Source of the DNA: Aldersonia sp. NBC_00410
GTDB taxonomy: Bacteria > Actinomycetota > Actinomycetes > Mycobacteriales > Mycobacteriaceae
NCBI RefSeq assembly: GCF_026342035.1
Contig: NZ_JAPENM010000016.1
Span: 19,198-83,197 of the forward strand
Reading direction: 5' to 3'
Length of the DNA stretch: 64,000 bases
How positions within the stretch are numbered: the first letter of the stretch is position 1; each line of letters starts with the position of its first letter. Shown piece by piece: positions 36,418 through 45,066 of the stretch. Under the pieces are notes generated by a model that had not been told where the DNA came from, made no database searches, and saw nothing but the letters and a program-made list of their open reading frames with translations. The position numbers and the translations under genes were made by a program.

Positions 36418-36687
36418 GTGGCACTGACTGTCGAGCAGAAGAAGCAGATCCTGTCCGAGTACGGACTGCACGAGACCGACACCGGTTCGCCGGAGGCACA
36501 GGTCGCAATGTTGACCCGCCGCATCGTCGACCTCACCGAGCACCTCAAGCAGCACAAGCACGACCATCACTCGCGTCGCGGCCTGCTGCTGCTCGTCGGC
36601 CGTCGCCGTCGCCTGCTGAAGTACATCCAGCGGGTCGACGTTGCGCGTTACCGCTCGCTGATCGAGCGTCTCGGCCTGCGTCGCTGA
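36418..36687 (+). CDS. rpsO: 30S ribosomal protein S15
   Basis: Primary 16S-binding protein of the platform. The 89-residue sequence is canonical: [20 protein letters not shown], then [16 protein letters not shown] and [10 protein letters not shown] (rRNA-binding). GTG start at 36418 with CCAGGAG upstream. Separated from pnp by a 432-base leader, as expected of the rpsO-pnp pair. Confidence 0.97.
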   Translation: MALTVEQKKQILSEYGLHETDTGSPEAQVAMLTRRIVDLTEHLKQHKHDHHSRRGLLLLVGRRRRLLKYIQRVDVARYRSLIERLGLRR

Positions 36688-37119
36688 TCGCGACTCGAGC
36701 GGAGATCGAGGAAAAGCAATACCGAGTCGAAGCACACCGGAATCGTCCACCTTCGGGTGTGTCGGACGGACACGTGAAGTAGCCAGCGGGGCAACGCCTA
36801 GAATTGTCCCGTTGGCTATTCGTGTTTGCGCCAAAGCGCGCAGCACGAGTCGGCTCAACACCTAACGTGGATGCCGAGCATCCACACCACAGCCGTATGT
36901 ACCTGCCTGTCGTGGCGTCGGTCTTCGGTAGTGGCTTTTCGGTTCCGCGAGCGGAATCCGGAAGGCTTCGATCGATGACCGCCTCCGCGCAGCCGCGTCC
37001 GAAGAAATTGCGACGCGCCGCGTCCGACGAGAGGACGCGAGCAAAGGTGCGCACGACCGGCCAGGAGGGCAGGGTCGTGTCCCGCGGGTACGGCGAAGAC
37101 GAGAGGTAGAGAGAAAGAA
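36688..37119 (+). other. rpsO-pnp intergenic leader with hairpins and a possible promoter
   Basis: No convincing gene; one open frame here lacks homology features. A TAGAAT hexamer at 36799-36804 is a good -10 candidate for a pnp promoter, with only a poor -35 (TGAAGT near 36775). Two stems follow: GTGGATGC/GCATCCAC (36867-36874, 36878-36885, triloop CGA) and GCGTCC/GGACGC (37020-37025, 37033-37038). In other bacteria the pnp leader is the site of RNase III cleavage and PNPase autoregulation; these stems are short and the parallel is inference. Confidence 0.5.
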
Positions 37120-39411
37120 ATGACTCAAACGCAGGAATCGCCCAGCACCGCCGTAGAGGTGGACGAAGGCGTGTTCGAATCCGCCGCCGTGATCGATAAC
37201 GGCACCTATGGCACCCGCACCATCCGCTTCGAGACGGGCCGACTCGCCCAGCAGGCCGCCGGCGCGGTCGTGGCGTACCTCGACGACGAGACCATGCTGC
37301 TCTCGGCCACCACCGCAGGCAAGCATCCCAAGGAGCATTTCGACTTCTTCCCGCTCACGGTGGACGTCGAGGAGCGCATGTACGCCGCGGGCCGCATCCC
37401 CGGCTCGTTCTTCCGCCGTGAGGGCCGTCCTTCCACGGACGCCATCCTCACCTGCCGGCTGATCGACCGGCCGCTGCGCCCGTCGTTCGTCGACGGACTG
37501 CGCAACGAGATCCAGGTTGTCGTCACGATCCTGAGCCTCGATCCGAACGATCTCTACGACGTCGTCGCGATCAACGCGGCCTCCGCATCCACCCAGATCG
37601 CGGGCCTGCCGTTCTCCGGTCCGGTCGGTGGCGTGCGTGTCGCGCTGATCACCAGCGAAGAGAAGAAGGCCGGCCAGTGGGTCGCGTTCCCGACGGTGGA
37701 GCAGCTCGAGAACGCCGTGTTCGACATGGTCGTCGCCGGCCGCGTCGTGTCCGGTGCCGGTGACAGTGCAGACGTCGCGATCATGATGGTCGAGGCCGAG
37801 GCCACCGATAACGTGATCGAGCTCATCGACGGTGGCGCACAGGCGCCGACCGAGGCGATCGTCGCCGAGGGCCTCGAGGCGGCCAAGCCGTTCATTGCCC
37901 GGCTGTGCAAGGCGCAGGCCGATCTCGCCGAGAAGGCCGCCAAGCCGACCGGTGACTACCCGGTGTTCCCGGCCTACCAGGACGATGTGTACGCCGCCGT
38001 CGAGTCGGCCGCCGCCGACAAGCTCGCCGAGGCGCTCACCATCGCGGGCAAGCAGGAGCGCGACGACCGCACCGACGAGATCAAGGGTGAGGTGCTCGAC
38101 GCGGTTGCACCGAACTTCGAGGGTCGCGAGAAGGAGATCGGCGCAGCGTTCCGCTCGCTGACCAAGAAGCTGGTCCGCCAGCGCATCCTGCGCGACAAGT
38201 TCCGTATCGACGGCCGCGGCATCACCGACATCCGGTCGCTCTCGGCCGAGGTCGCGGTCATTCCGCGGGCGCACGGCTCGGCGCTGTTCGAGCGCGGTGA
38301 AACCCAGATCATGGGTGTCACCACGCTGGACATGGTGAAGATGGCGCAGCAGATCGACTCGCTCGGTCCCGAGACCAGCAAGCGCTACATGCACCACTAC
38401 AACTTCCCGCCGTACTCGACCGGTGAGACCGGCCGCGTGGGCTCGCCGAAGCGCCGCGAGATCGGTCACGGCGCACTCGCCGAGCGCGCGCTCATGCCGG
38501 TGCTGCCGAGCCAGGAAGAGTTCCCCTACGCCATCCGGCAGGTGTCCGAGGCGCTCAGCTCCAACGGTTCCACGTCGATGGGCTCGGTGTGTGCTTCGAC
38601 GCTGTCGCTGCTCAATGCCGGTGTGCCGCTGAAGGCGCCGGTCGCGGGCATCGCGATGGGCCTGGTGTCCGACGAGGTCGACGGCGAGACCCGTTACGTC
38701 GCGCTCACCGACATCCTCGGGGCCGAGGACGCGTTCGGCGACATGGACTTCAAGGTCGCAGGCACGAAGGATTTCGTCACCGCGCTGCAGCTCGACACGA
38801 AGCTCGACGGCATCCCCTCGCAGGTGCTCGCGGGTGCGCTGAGCCAGGCGCACGACGCCCGGACGACCATCCTCGAGGTGATGGCCGAGGCCATCGACGC
38901 CCCGGACGAGATGAGCCCGTACGCCCCGCGCGTCACGGCGATCAAGGTTCCGGTCGACAAGATCGGTGAGGTCATCGGCCCCAAGGGCAAGATGATCAAC
39001 TCGATCACCGAGCAGACCGGTGCGAACATCTCCATCGAGGACGACGGCACCGTGTTCGTCGGCGCCACCGATGGTCCGTCTGCACAGGCCGCGATCGACA
39101 TGATCAACGCCATCGCGAACCCGCAGCTGCCCAAGGTGGGCGAGCGCTTCCTGGGCACGGTCGTCAAGACCACCGCCTTCGGCGCATTCGTCTCGCTGCT
39201 CCCGGGCCGTGACGGTCTCGTGCACATCTCGAAGCTGGGCAACGGCAAGCGGATCGCCAAGGTCGAGGACGTCGTCGGCGTGGGTGACAAGCTCCGCGTA
39301 GAGATCGCCGATATCGACAACCGCGGCAAGATCTCGCTGGTCCCGGTCCAGGAAGAGGAGGCGGCTGCTGCTGCGCCTGCCGCCGAGGCCGACGCGGGCG
39401 CCGACGCGTAG
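37120..39411 (+). CDS. pnp: Polyribonucleotide nucleotidyltransferase (PNPase)
   Basis: Phosphorolytic 3'-5' exoribonuclease of mRNA decay, also called GpsI in actinobacteria. 763 residues: two RNase PH-like domains (the second with [14 protein letters not shown] and the catalytic block [19 protein letters not shown]), a KH domain ([21 protein letters not shown]) and a C-terminal S1 domain ([23 protein letters not shown]) with an Ala/Glu-rich tail. The ATG at 37120 follows a purine-rich GAGAGAAAGAA. Transcription ends at a strong terminator 42 bases downstream. Confidence 0.97.
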   Translation: MTQTQESPSTAVEVDEGVFESAAVIDNGTYGTRTIRFETGRLAQQAAGAVVAYLDDETMLLSATTAGKHPKEHFDFFPLTVDVEERMYAAGRIPGSFFRREGRPSTDAILTCRLIDRPLRPSFVDGLRNEIQVVVTILSLDPNDLYDVVAINAASASTQIAGLPFSGPVGGVRVALITSEEKKAGQWVAFPTVEQLENAVFDMVVAGRVVSGAGDSADVAIMMVEAEATDNVIELIDGGAQAPTEAIVAEGLEAAKPFIARLCKAQADLAEKAAKPTGDYPVFPAYQDDVYAAVESAAADKLAEALTIAGKQERDDRTDEIKGEVLDAVAPNFEGREKEIGAAFRSLTKKLVRQRILRDKFRIDGRGITDIRSLSAEVAVIPRAHGSALFERGETQIMGVTTLDMVKMAQQIDSLGPETSKRYMHHYNFPPYSTGETGRVGSPKRREIGHGALAERALMPVLPSQEEFPYAIRQVSEALSSNGSTSMGSVCASTLSLLNAGVPLKAPVAGIAMGLVSDEVDGETRYVALTDILGAEDAFGDMDFKVAGTKDFVTALQLDTKLDGIPSQVLAGALSQAHDARTTILEVMAEAIDAPDEMSPYAPRVTAIKVPVDKIGEVIGPKGKMINSITEQTGANISIEDDGTVFVGATDGPSAQAAIDMINAIANPQLPKVGERFLGTVVKTTAFGAFVSLLPGRDGLVHISKLGNGKRIAKVEDVVGVGDKLRVEIADIDNRGKISLVPVQEEEAAAAAPAAEADAGADA

Positions 39412-39452
39412 CGTCCCAGCATCACACCGCGAACAAATCGGTCGTGACCTCG

Positions 39453-39490
39453 AAAGCCCCGCACTCGAACCGTCGAGTGCGGGGCTTTTC
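39453..39490 (+). terminator. Intrinsic terminator of pnp
   Basis: A perfect 16-bp stem: 39453-39468 starts AAAGCCCCGCAC and pairs with 39473-39488, with an ACCG loop and a T-run at 39486-39489. It is the clearest rho-independent terminator in the window. The A-run on the 5' side makes it potentially bidirectional. Confidence 0.9.
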
Positions 39491-39494
39491 GCGC

Positions 39495-39851
39495 GTGGTC
39501 GGCTCCCTCCGCTCGCGCCGGGCCGTGCCATTTCTCGTCGCGCTGGGTGTCACCTTCTTCATGCTGTTCTCGCCCGGCTCGACCGTGCCGAGTGGCCCCC
39601 CGAACAGCGACAAACTCACCCACCTGCTGATGTTCCTCGTTCTCACGGTGACCGCGTGCCACGCCGGATTCCGCATGGGGGCCGTGCTGATCGGGATCGC
39701 CGGCTACGCCGCGGTGTCGGAGGTGCTGCAAGCGGTGCTGCCGATCCGGCGCAGCGGTTCGGTATGGGACTGGCTCGCCGACCTGCTCGGGATCCTCGCG
39801 GGATTGGGCATTGTCGCGGCCTGGCGTGCCCATCTCGGGAGACGAGCGTGA
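39495..39851 (+). CDS. VanZ-like membrane protein
   Basis: A small protein of about 118 residues with four hydrophobic segments. The VanZ signature is seen in DKLTHLLMFLVLTV and SEVLQAVLPIRRSGSVWDWLADLLG. VanZ proteins modulate teicoplanin or lipoglycopeptide sensitivity in some Gram-positives; the role here is unknown. An open frame begins at a GTG at 39444, but that start lies before the pnp terminator stem; GTGs at 39495 or 39525 are more likely. The stop abuts the convergent PPOX gene. Confidence 0.75.
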   Translation: MVGSLRSRRAVPFLVALGVTFFMLFSPGSTVPSGPPNSDKLTHLLMFLVLTVTACHAGFRMGAVLIGIAGYAAVSEVLQAVLPIRRSGSVWDWLADLLGILAGLGIVAAWRAHLGRRA

Positions 39852-40334
39852 TCAGCCGCCGGCGTCCAGGCGCGCCGCGACATCGGCCGGGAAGCCGCCG
39901 GTGGCGATCGGGCCCCACCGCGTCGGGGTGATCCGGATGATCGACTTGTTCTGCGTGCGCATCGCGGCGCGGTACTCGTCCCAGTTCGGGTGTTCGCCCG
40001 AGATCGTGCGGAAGTAGTCGACCAGTCCGTCTTCGGCGGCCGGCATGTCGAGCACTTCGGCGGTGCCGTCGATCTGGACCCAGGCGTCGTTCCAATCATC
40101 GGACAGGACGAGGACGCTGACCGCCGGGTTCCGGCGGGCGTTGTTCGCTTTCGCCCGAGCCGGGTAGGTCGAGATGACGATACGGCCTTCGGCGTCCACG
40201 CCACCGGTGACGGGGGAGATCTGTGCCGAACCGTCGGCGCGAATGGTGCTCAGGATCAGGTGATGTCGTGGCCGGGCGAATTCGAGCAGTTCCGCACGCC
40301 CGACGGCGCTGTTCGTTGCGACTTTGCGAGCCAT
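39852..40334 (-). CDS. PPOX-class F420-dependent oxidoreductase (split-barrel flavoprotein fold)
   Basis: A 160-residue member of the pyridoxamine 5'-phosphate oxidase-like, F420-dependent class found in actinobacteria. The N-terminal half has ARPRHHLILSTIRADGSAQISPV and STYPARAKANNARRNPAVSVLVL, the cofactor-binding strands of the family; RITPTRWGPIATGGFP closes the barrel. Substrate unknown; relatives act on biliverdin or have no assigned substrate. Divergent from pepR with 71 bases between. Confidence 0.85.
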   Translation of the reverse strand: MARKVATNSAVGRAELLEFARPRHHLILSTIRADGSAQISPVTGGVDAEGRIVISTYPARAKANNARRNPAVSVLVLSDDWNDAWVQIDGTAEVLDMPAAEDGLVDYFRTISGEHPNWDEYRAAMRTQNKSIIRITPTRWGPIATGGFPADVAARLDAGG

Positions 40335-40405
40335 GGTCTAGACCATATGTCGAGCGCACACTGGCGCGTGGTCGCAGCGGGCTGTCCGGTATCGTTTCCC
40401 CTCCG

Positions 40406-41722
40406 ATGACCTCCTCCAATACCGCCACCAGCCCCGATTCTGGGGTCCAGCGCACCGTACTGCCCGGCGGGCTGCGCATCGTCACCGAACACGTGCCGGG
40501 CGTGCGCTCTGCGTCGGTCGGCGTGTGGGTCGGTGTCGGGTCACGGGACGAGGGCCGCACGGTGGCCGGCGCCGCGCATTTCCTCGAACACCTGCTGTTC
40601 AAGTCGACCCCGACCCGTAGTGCGCTCGACATCGCCGAACTCGTCGACTCGGTCGGCGGCGAACTCAATGCGTTCACGGCAAAAGAGCACACCTGCTTCT
40701 ACGCGCATGTGCTCGACGATCACCTCTCGCTCGCTGTCGACCTCGTCGCCGACGTGGTGCTGCGTGGGCAGTGCCGCACCGCCGACGTCGATGTCGAGCG
40801 GCAGGTGGTGCTCGAGGAGATGGCGATGCGCGACGACGATCCCGAGGATCTGGTCGGTGACGAGTTCCTCGGCGCGCTGTTCGGCGACCATCCGCTCGGC
40901 CGGCCGATCATCGGCAGCAACGACTCGATCGAGTCGATGTCGCGGAACCAGTTGCGTTCCTTCCACGTTCGCCGCTATACACCGGACCGAATGGTGGTGG
41001 CGGTGGCCGGCAACGTCGACCACGCGCACACCGTCGAGGTGGTCCGCCGTGCCTTCACCGATCGGCTGACGGATGGGGTCGGTCCCGCGCCGCGCCGGGA
41101 GGGTCGGTTCGGCGCGAACGGTTCGGGTCCGCGACTGCACCTGCTCGGCCGGGACAGCGAACAGGTGCATCTGGTCTTCGGTATGCGCGCCCATGGCAGG
41201 CACGAGGGAGATCGGCGCTGGCCATTGTCCGTGCTCAATACGGCGCTCGGTGGCGGGCTGAGTTCGCGGTTGTTCCAGCAGATCCGGGAAGAACGCGGCC
41301 TCGCGTACTCGGTGTACTCGAGCGTGGACACCTTCGCCGACACCGGCGCGCTGTCGGTGTACGCCGGTTGCCATCCGGAGAGCCTCGGCGATGTCGCGCG
41401 GCTGGCCCGCGAGGTGCTCGCCGATGTGGCCGCCAACGGGCTCACCGACGCGGAGGTCGCGCGAGCGAAGGGTTCGCTGCGCGGCGGCCTGGTGCTGGGA
41501 CTGGAGGACTCCGGCTCGCGGATGCACCGGATCGGCCGTAGTGAACTGAATTACGGCAATCACCGCAGCATCTCCGAGACGCTCACCAGCATCGGCGCGG
41601 TGACCACCGCTCAGGTGAACGCGGTCGCCGCGGACGTGCTGCGTCGGCCGGCTGCGGCAGCGGTCGTCGGACCGTACCGGCGTAAGCGTGACCTGCCTGC
41701 GGCGGTACGCGGCATTGTGTGA
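40406..41722 (+). CDS. pepR: M16-family zinc peptidase PepR
   Basis: A 438-residue peptidase of the pitrilysin/processing peptidase family. The inverted zinc motif HFLEH is at 58-62 (His58, catalytic Glu61, His62), and the distal Glu lies in the RQVVLEEMAMRDDDPED region. The C-terminal inactive half carries the R/Y substrate pair region (REERGLAYSVYS). In mycobacteria the orthologue also follows pnp. The ATG at 40406 is where homology starts; cytosolic. Confidence 0.92.
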   Translation: MTSSNTATSPDSGVQRTVLPGGLRIVTEHVPGVRSASVGVWVGVGSRDEGRTVAGAAHFLEHLLFKSTPTRSALDIAELVDSVGGELNAFTAKEHTCFYAHVLDDHLSLAVDLVADVVLRGQCRTADVDVERQVVLEEMAMRDDDPEDLVGDEFLGALFGDHPLGRPIIGSNDSIESMSRNQLRSFHVRRYTPDRMVVAVAGNVDHAHTVEVVRRAFTDRLTDGVGPAPRREGRFGANGSGPRLHLLGRDSEQVHLVFGMRAHGRHEGDRRWPLSVLNTALGGGLSSRLFQQIREERGLAYSVYSSVDTFADTGALSVYAGCHPESLGDVARLAREVLADVAANGLTDAEVARAKGSLRGGLVLGLEDSGSRMHRIGRSELNYGNHRSISETLTSIGAVTTAQVNAVAADVLRRPAAAAVVGPYRRKRDLPAAVRGIV

Positions 41723-41764
41723 CGGCTGACCCGCCCTCCAGACGTGCGCCGAAACGCGCAGCAG

Positions 41765-41794
41765 CGGTTGTCACGCATTGCTGCGTGGCAACCG
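41765..41794. terminator. Hairpin between convergent pepR and secreted-protein genes
   Basis: CGGTTGTCACGCA (41765-41777) pairs with TGCGTGGCAACCG (41782-41794) with one G-T wobble and a TTGC loop. It sits midway between convergent stops at 41722 and 41835, so a bidirectional terminator is likely even without a T-tract. Confidence 0.65.
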
Positions 41795-41834
41795 CCGCTG
41801 AGGTCAATGGGCGTTCGGCCGCTGGCCGAACCGC

Positions 41835-42464
41835 TTAACGGAACAGGCTGGGGAGCAGGTCGGCCGAGCCGGTGCTCGGAGTGCTGGGGTTGCAGCCGGT
41901 CACCGTCACGGTGTGCCACGCGCGGTCGCCGAGCCACTCCGGCTTCTCGTCCGGGGTCTGCCCGTTGTTCCCGGGAGGGCCCAGCACGATGCGGTAGTCG
42001 ACCTTGTGGGTGTTGGCGTCCGGGTTCGGCAGCGCCGGGTTCCAGGACGCGTTGATGTTCTTCAGGTCCTGGACGTAGGTCGCGAGGACCGGGTCACGGT
42101 CGGAGACCATCGTGCGGTTGTCCACGGTGTTCTCGGGCACCTCGTCGGGCCACGTCGGCGACGCGGCCTTCGACGCCATGTTCGGGGTGCCGGTGCGCCA
42201 GACGTCGAAGCCGACACCGATGTCGCGACCTGCTTCGTCGTCGATGCGCCAGTCGATGGTGTACGTGGTGACGTTGGTGCTGTTCAAGATGTTGAACTCG
42301 GCCTTACAACCACCCTTGTCGGTGGCCCAGAACTGCACCGGGCCGGTGCGCTGGCCGTTGTCCACTGCGGCGCCGGCGGGCGCCTGGGCCAGTCCGAGGA
42401 TCGCGCCGGCCGCCACGACGGTAGCAGCGGAGATCCGGACCGACCTGTTGATGCTCGTTTTCAC
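41835..42464 (-). CDS. Secreted protein of unknown function
   Basis: About 209 residues. The GTG at 42464 has AAAGG ten bases upstream and gives a signal peptide: KTSINRSVRISAATVVAAGAILGLAQAPAGA, with probable cleavage after AGA. The mature part has two Cys (in KGGCKAEF and TVTGCNP) that could form one disulfide linking the start and end, and a beta-rich, Thr/Asn/Asp-rich composition. I do not recognise the family. A longer frame opens at an ATG at 42515, but it would hide the signal peptide behind 17 hydrophilic residues. Confidence 0.7.
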   Translation of the reverse strand: MKTSINRSVRISAATVVAAGAILGLAQAPAGAAVDNGQRTGPVQFWATDKGGCKAEFNILNSTNVTTYTIDWRIDDEAGRDIGVGFDVWRTGTPNMASKAASPTWPDEVPENTVDNRTMVSDRDPVLATYVQDLKNINASWNPALPNPDANTHKVDYRIVLGPPGNNGQTPDEKPEWLGDRAWHTVTVTGCNPSTPSTGSADLLPSLFR

Positions 42465-42592
42465 TGTGTTGGCCTTTGCATGCGGGAGAGAGTTTGTTAA
42501 GTGTGTGTTATCCACATCACAAACGCAATGAAAACGTTACAACGGTCACACGTCCAGTTGGCTCGGCGAAGCGCCGCAATTTGCGACCACGC

Positions 42593-42635
42593 ATTCACGC
42601 CCCGCGCATGCAGACGGCATACGCGAGGCGTGAAT
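42593..42635 (-). terminator. Hairpin downstream of the DHA2 exporter gene
   Basis: ATTCACGCC (42593-42601) pairs exactly with GGCGTGAAT (42627-42635). Inside, CGCG/CGCG and ATGC/GCAT continue the stem with small bulges. It is 21 bases past the stop of the minus-strand exporter gene and upstream of the next minus-strand gene, as expected for a terminator. No U-tract. Confidence 0.6.
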
Positions 42636-42655
42636 CGGTGTGCGGCGATCGGTGA

Positions 42656-44203
42656 CTAGGCCGCGACATGCACCGCGTTCTGCGTCTCGTCACCCATGTC
42701 CGAGGCGCGCAGCCGGATCGTCAGCAGGGTCACGATCAGCGCGATGACGAAGAACCCGGCGCCCCAGTAGAACGCGACGTCGTAGCCGTGAATGCTCGCG
42801 GCCGTGAAGCCCGCCGGGTCGACCGGAACCGGGTTGCCGGTGGCGGCATCGATCGTCGTCTCGCTTCCCGGATGACGGGCGAGGACCTGCGCGAAGATCG
42901 TGCTGAGCAATGCCAATCCGACCGCGCCGCCCACCTGCTGGGCGGTGTTGAGCAGCGCGCTCGCGACGCCCGAGTCGTGTTCCTTGATGCGGTGCAGAGC
43001 GACGGACTGCATCGACACGAACACCAGGCCCATGCCGCCGGCGATGAGGATCTCGGCCGGCAGCACGTCGACCAGCCAGGTGCTGCTCGGATCGAGTTGG
43101 GCGAGGTAGAGCAGGCCCGCGACGCCGATCGACGTGCCCACGATCATCGGCAGGCGTGGTCCGATGCGAGGCAACAGTGAACTCGCGATACCGGCCGCCA
43201 CGATGATCGCACCGGGGAACGGCAGGAAGACGACACCTGCCTTCAGCGGCGAGTAACCCAGCGTGTTCTGGAAGTAGTAGCTGAGGAACATGAACATCGC
43301 GAACATCGGAATCGGCACGATCAACGCCACCAGGAACGCCCCGCCCCGGTTGATTTCTCCCGGAATATGCAGTGGCAGTAGTGGATTGGCTGTCCGATCC
43401 TCGATCACGACGAACGCCACGAGTAGTGCGGCCGCAGCGACGAACAATACGATCGTCGAGGTTGCGCCCCAGCCCGCCTCGGCTGCCCGCGTGAACCCGT
43501 AGACCAGCGCGATCAGTCCGGCGGTGACGGTGACCGCGCCGGGTAGGTCGTAGCTGCTTTCCCGTGGCGTCGGGATGTCCCGCAGCACCAGGATCAGGGC
43601 GCCGACCGCGGCGATGATCGCGATCGGGGTGTTGACCAGTAGGGTCCAGCGCCAGGAGAAGAACTCGGTGAGCGCGCCGCCCGCGATGAGTCCGATCGCG
43701 GCACCGCCCGCGGACACCGCGGCGTACACCGCGAACGCGCGGGCGCGTTCCTTCTGCTGAACGAAGGTGACCGTGATCAGCGACAGCGCTGCGGGAGCAA
43801 GGACGGCGGCGAATGCGCCCTGCAGGGCGCGGCCGGCGAAGAACGACGGTGCGTTCCAGGCCAGCCCGGCGAGAGCGGACGACACGGCGAAGCCGGCGAG
43901 TCCGATCAGGAACATGCGGCGGCGGCCCAGGTAATCGGCCAACCGGCCGCCGAGCAGCAGCAGGCCACCGAAGATCAGGGTGTAGGCGTTGAGCGCCCAT
44001 TGCCGATTGGCATCGGAAATGTCCAGGTCGGCCTGGGCAAACGGCAGGGCGATGGTGATGATCGTGGCGTCGAGCACCACCATCAGCTGGGCGAGCGCGA
44101 TGACGCCGAGCGCCCACCAGCGGCGGGACGAGCGTTCGATCACGATGTCGTCGTCGGCAGATTCGGCCGGTGGACGAGGTGGTAAAAGGTCGGTTTCCGA
44201 CAC
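42656..44203 (-). CDS. MFS drug exporter, DHA2 family
   Basis: A 515-residue, 14-TM exporter. TM1 has LAQLMVVLDATIITIALP with the DHA2 Asp, motif A is GGRLADYLGRRRMFLIG, and the antiporter motif region is AAVSAGGAAIGLIAGG. A GTG at 44203 with GAGGGGA upstream is preferred over an ATG at 44320, whose extra 39 codons are basic and unconserved and would place the start inside the operator region. The gene is divergent from a TetR gene with two similar operator-like sites between, indicating drug-inducible efflux. Confidence 0.88.
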   Translation of the reverse strand: MSETDLLPPRPPAESADDDIVIERSSRRWWALGVIALAQLMVVLDATIITIALPFAQADLDISDANRQWALNAYTLIFGGLLLLGGRLADYLGRRRMFLIGLAGFAVSSALAGLAWNAPSFFAGRALQGAFAAVLAPAALSLITVTFVQQKERARAFAVYAAVSAGGAAIGLIAGGALTEFFSWRWTLLVNTPIAIIAAVGALILVLRDIPTPRESSYDLPGAVTVTAGLIALVYGFTRAAEAGWGATSTIVLFVAAAALLVAFVVIEDRTANPLLPLHIPGEINRGGAFLVALIVPIPMFAMFMFLSYYFQNTLGYSPLKAGVVFLPFPGAIIVAAGIASSLLPRIGPRLPMIVGTSIGVAGLLYLAQLDPSSTWLVDVLPAEILIAGGMGLVFVSMQSVALHRIKEHDSGVASALLNTAQQVGGAVGLALLSTIFAQVLARHPGSETTIDAATGNPVPVDPAGFTAASIHGYDVAFYWGAGFFVIALIVTLLTIRLRASDMGDETQNAVHVAA

Positions 44204-44315
44204 GATGGTTCCCCTCGGTTTCGGAAGGTTGTGGCGCGGCGGCGGGTCTTCGATGATCCGCCGTCTTCGTCGCGAACACTTAAATAGTGGCAGAGTCAGA
44301 CAGAAGTCGTCAACT

Positions 44316-44342
44316 GACAATTGCTATTCGGCGACAATTGTC
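44316..44342. promoter_or_regulatory. Paired GACAATTG operator-like sites between MFS and TetR genes
   Basis: GACAATTG at 44316-44323 recurs at 44333-44340, where it extends to the perfect palindrome GACAATTGTC (44333-44342). The sites are 17 bases apart. On the minus strand TTGACG (44308-44313) and CACTAT (44284-44289), spaced 18 bases, form a promoter candidate for the exporter, so a repressor bound here would cover its -35 region. Confidence 0.6.
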
Positions 44343-44397
44343 CGGATATGTCGATTCTGCTGTCCGTGTTGACGCCGGCGGACTATCATCGCGAATT

Positions 44398-45066
44398 ATG
44401 GGTTGTGTGACGGAACACCTCGGCTTGCGTGAGCGCAAGAAGCTGCAGACGCGCGCCGCGTTGATCGACGCCGCGCTCGAACTGTGCGATAAGCAGGGGT
44501 TCGATGCCACGACCGTCGACGAGATCGCTGCCGCGGTCGATATCTCGCCGCGCACGTTCAATCGCTACTTCGCCACCAAGGAAGAGGTCGTCCTCGGCCC
44601 GATTGAGGACATGGTGACCGCCGTGGTCGGCGCGCTGGATGATCAGCCGTGCACCGGGAACGAGATCGAGGCGCTGTGCAAGGCGCATATGCAGGTATTT
44701 CAGGACGCGCAGAGTCAACAGCCGCCCTCACCCCTGTTCGATCGATTCATGGTGATGAACCGGATCATCGCCACGGCGCCCTCGGTCCGCGCGCGCAGCG
44801 TCGAGATGGGTGAGTGGAAGCTGAATTCGGTGCGGCACAAGGTGGCCGAGCGGATGGAGCTGGACGAGTCCGACCTGCGCGTGCGGGTCGTGATGTCCAC
44901 CTGGTCGGGTCTGATGCACGTCGCGATGGACCAGTGGCAGAGCGCCCAGGACGACGACCGCCCGCCGATGGTGTGCTGCGCGAGCGCGATCGCGAACACC
45001 TACGAAACTTTCCAGGGGATCCTGCCGCCGCAGGCGGTCCAAGAAGCCGTCCCCGCGGCGCAGTGA
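44398..45066 (+). CDS. TetR-family repressor
   Basis: A 222-residue regulator. The HTH region is TRAALIDAALELCDKQGFDATTVDEIAAAVDISPRTFNRYFATKEEVVLG, split here by helix turns, with recognition helix ISPRTFNRYFA; the MftR/AcrR-like C-terminal domain follows. TATCAT eight bases before the ATG suggests a leaderless transcript. GTG at 44407 is an alternative start. It ends with a GTGA overlap on the alcohol dehydrogenase gene and is divergent from the exporter, so it probably controls both. Confidence 0.87.
   Translation: MGCVTEHLGLRERKKLQTRAALIDAALELCDKQGFDATTVDEIAAAVDISPRTFNRYFATKEEVVLGPIEDMVTAVVGALDDQPCTGNEIEALCKAHMQVFQDAQSQQPPSPLFDRFMVMNRIIATAPSVRARSVEMGEWKLNSVRHKVAERMELDESDLRVRVVMSTWSGLMHVAMDQWQSAQDDDRPPMVCCASAIANTYETFQGILPPQAVQEAVPAAQ

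Noticed and set aside
36804..37109. Possible small gene between rpsO and pnp
   Set aside because: The frame has no recognisable domain, poor third-position bias in its first half and no clear ribosome binding site. The region is better explained as the pnp leader.
36862..39531. Very long open frame antisense to pnp
   Set aside because: High-GC codon bias on one strand keeps the complementary frame open. The translated product is Asp/Arg/His/Val-rich without domains, and PNPase on the other strand is unambiguous. Similar antisense frames over infB, rnj, mqo and the cobalamin genes were rejected for the same reason.
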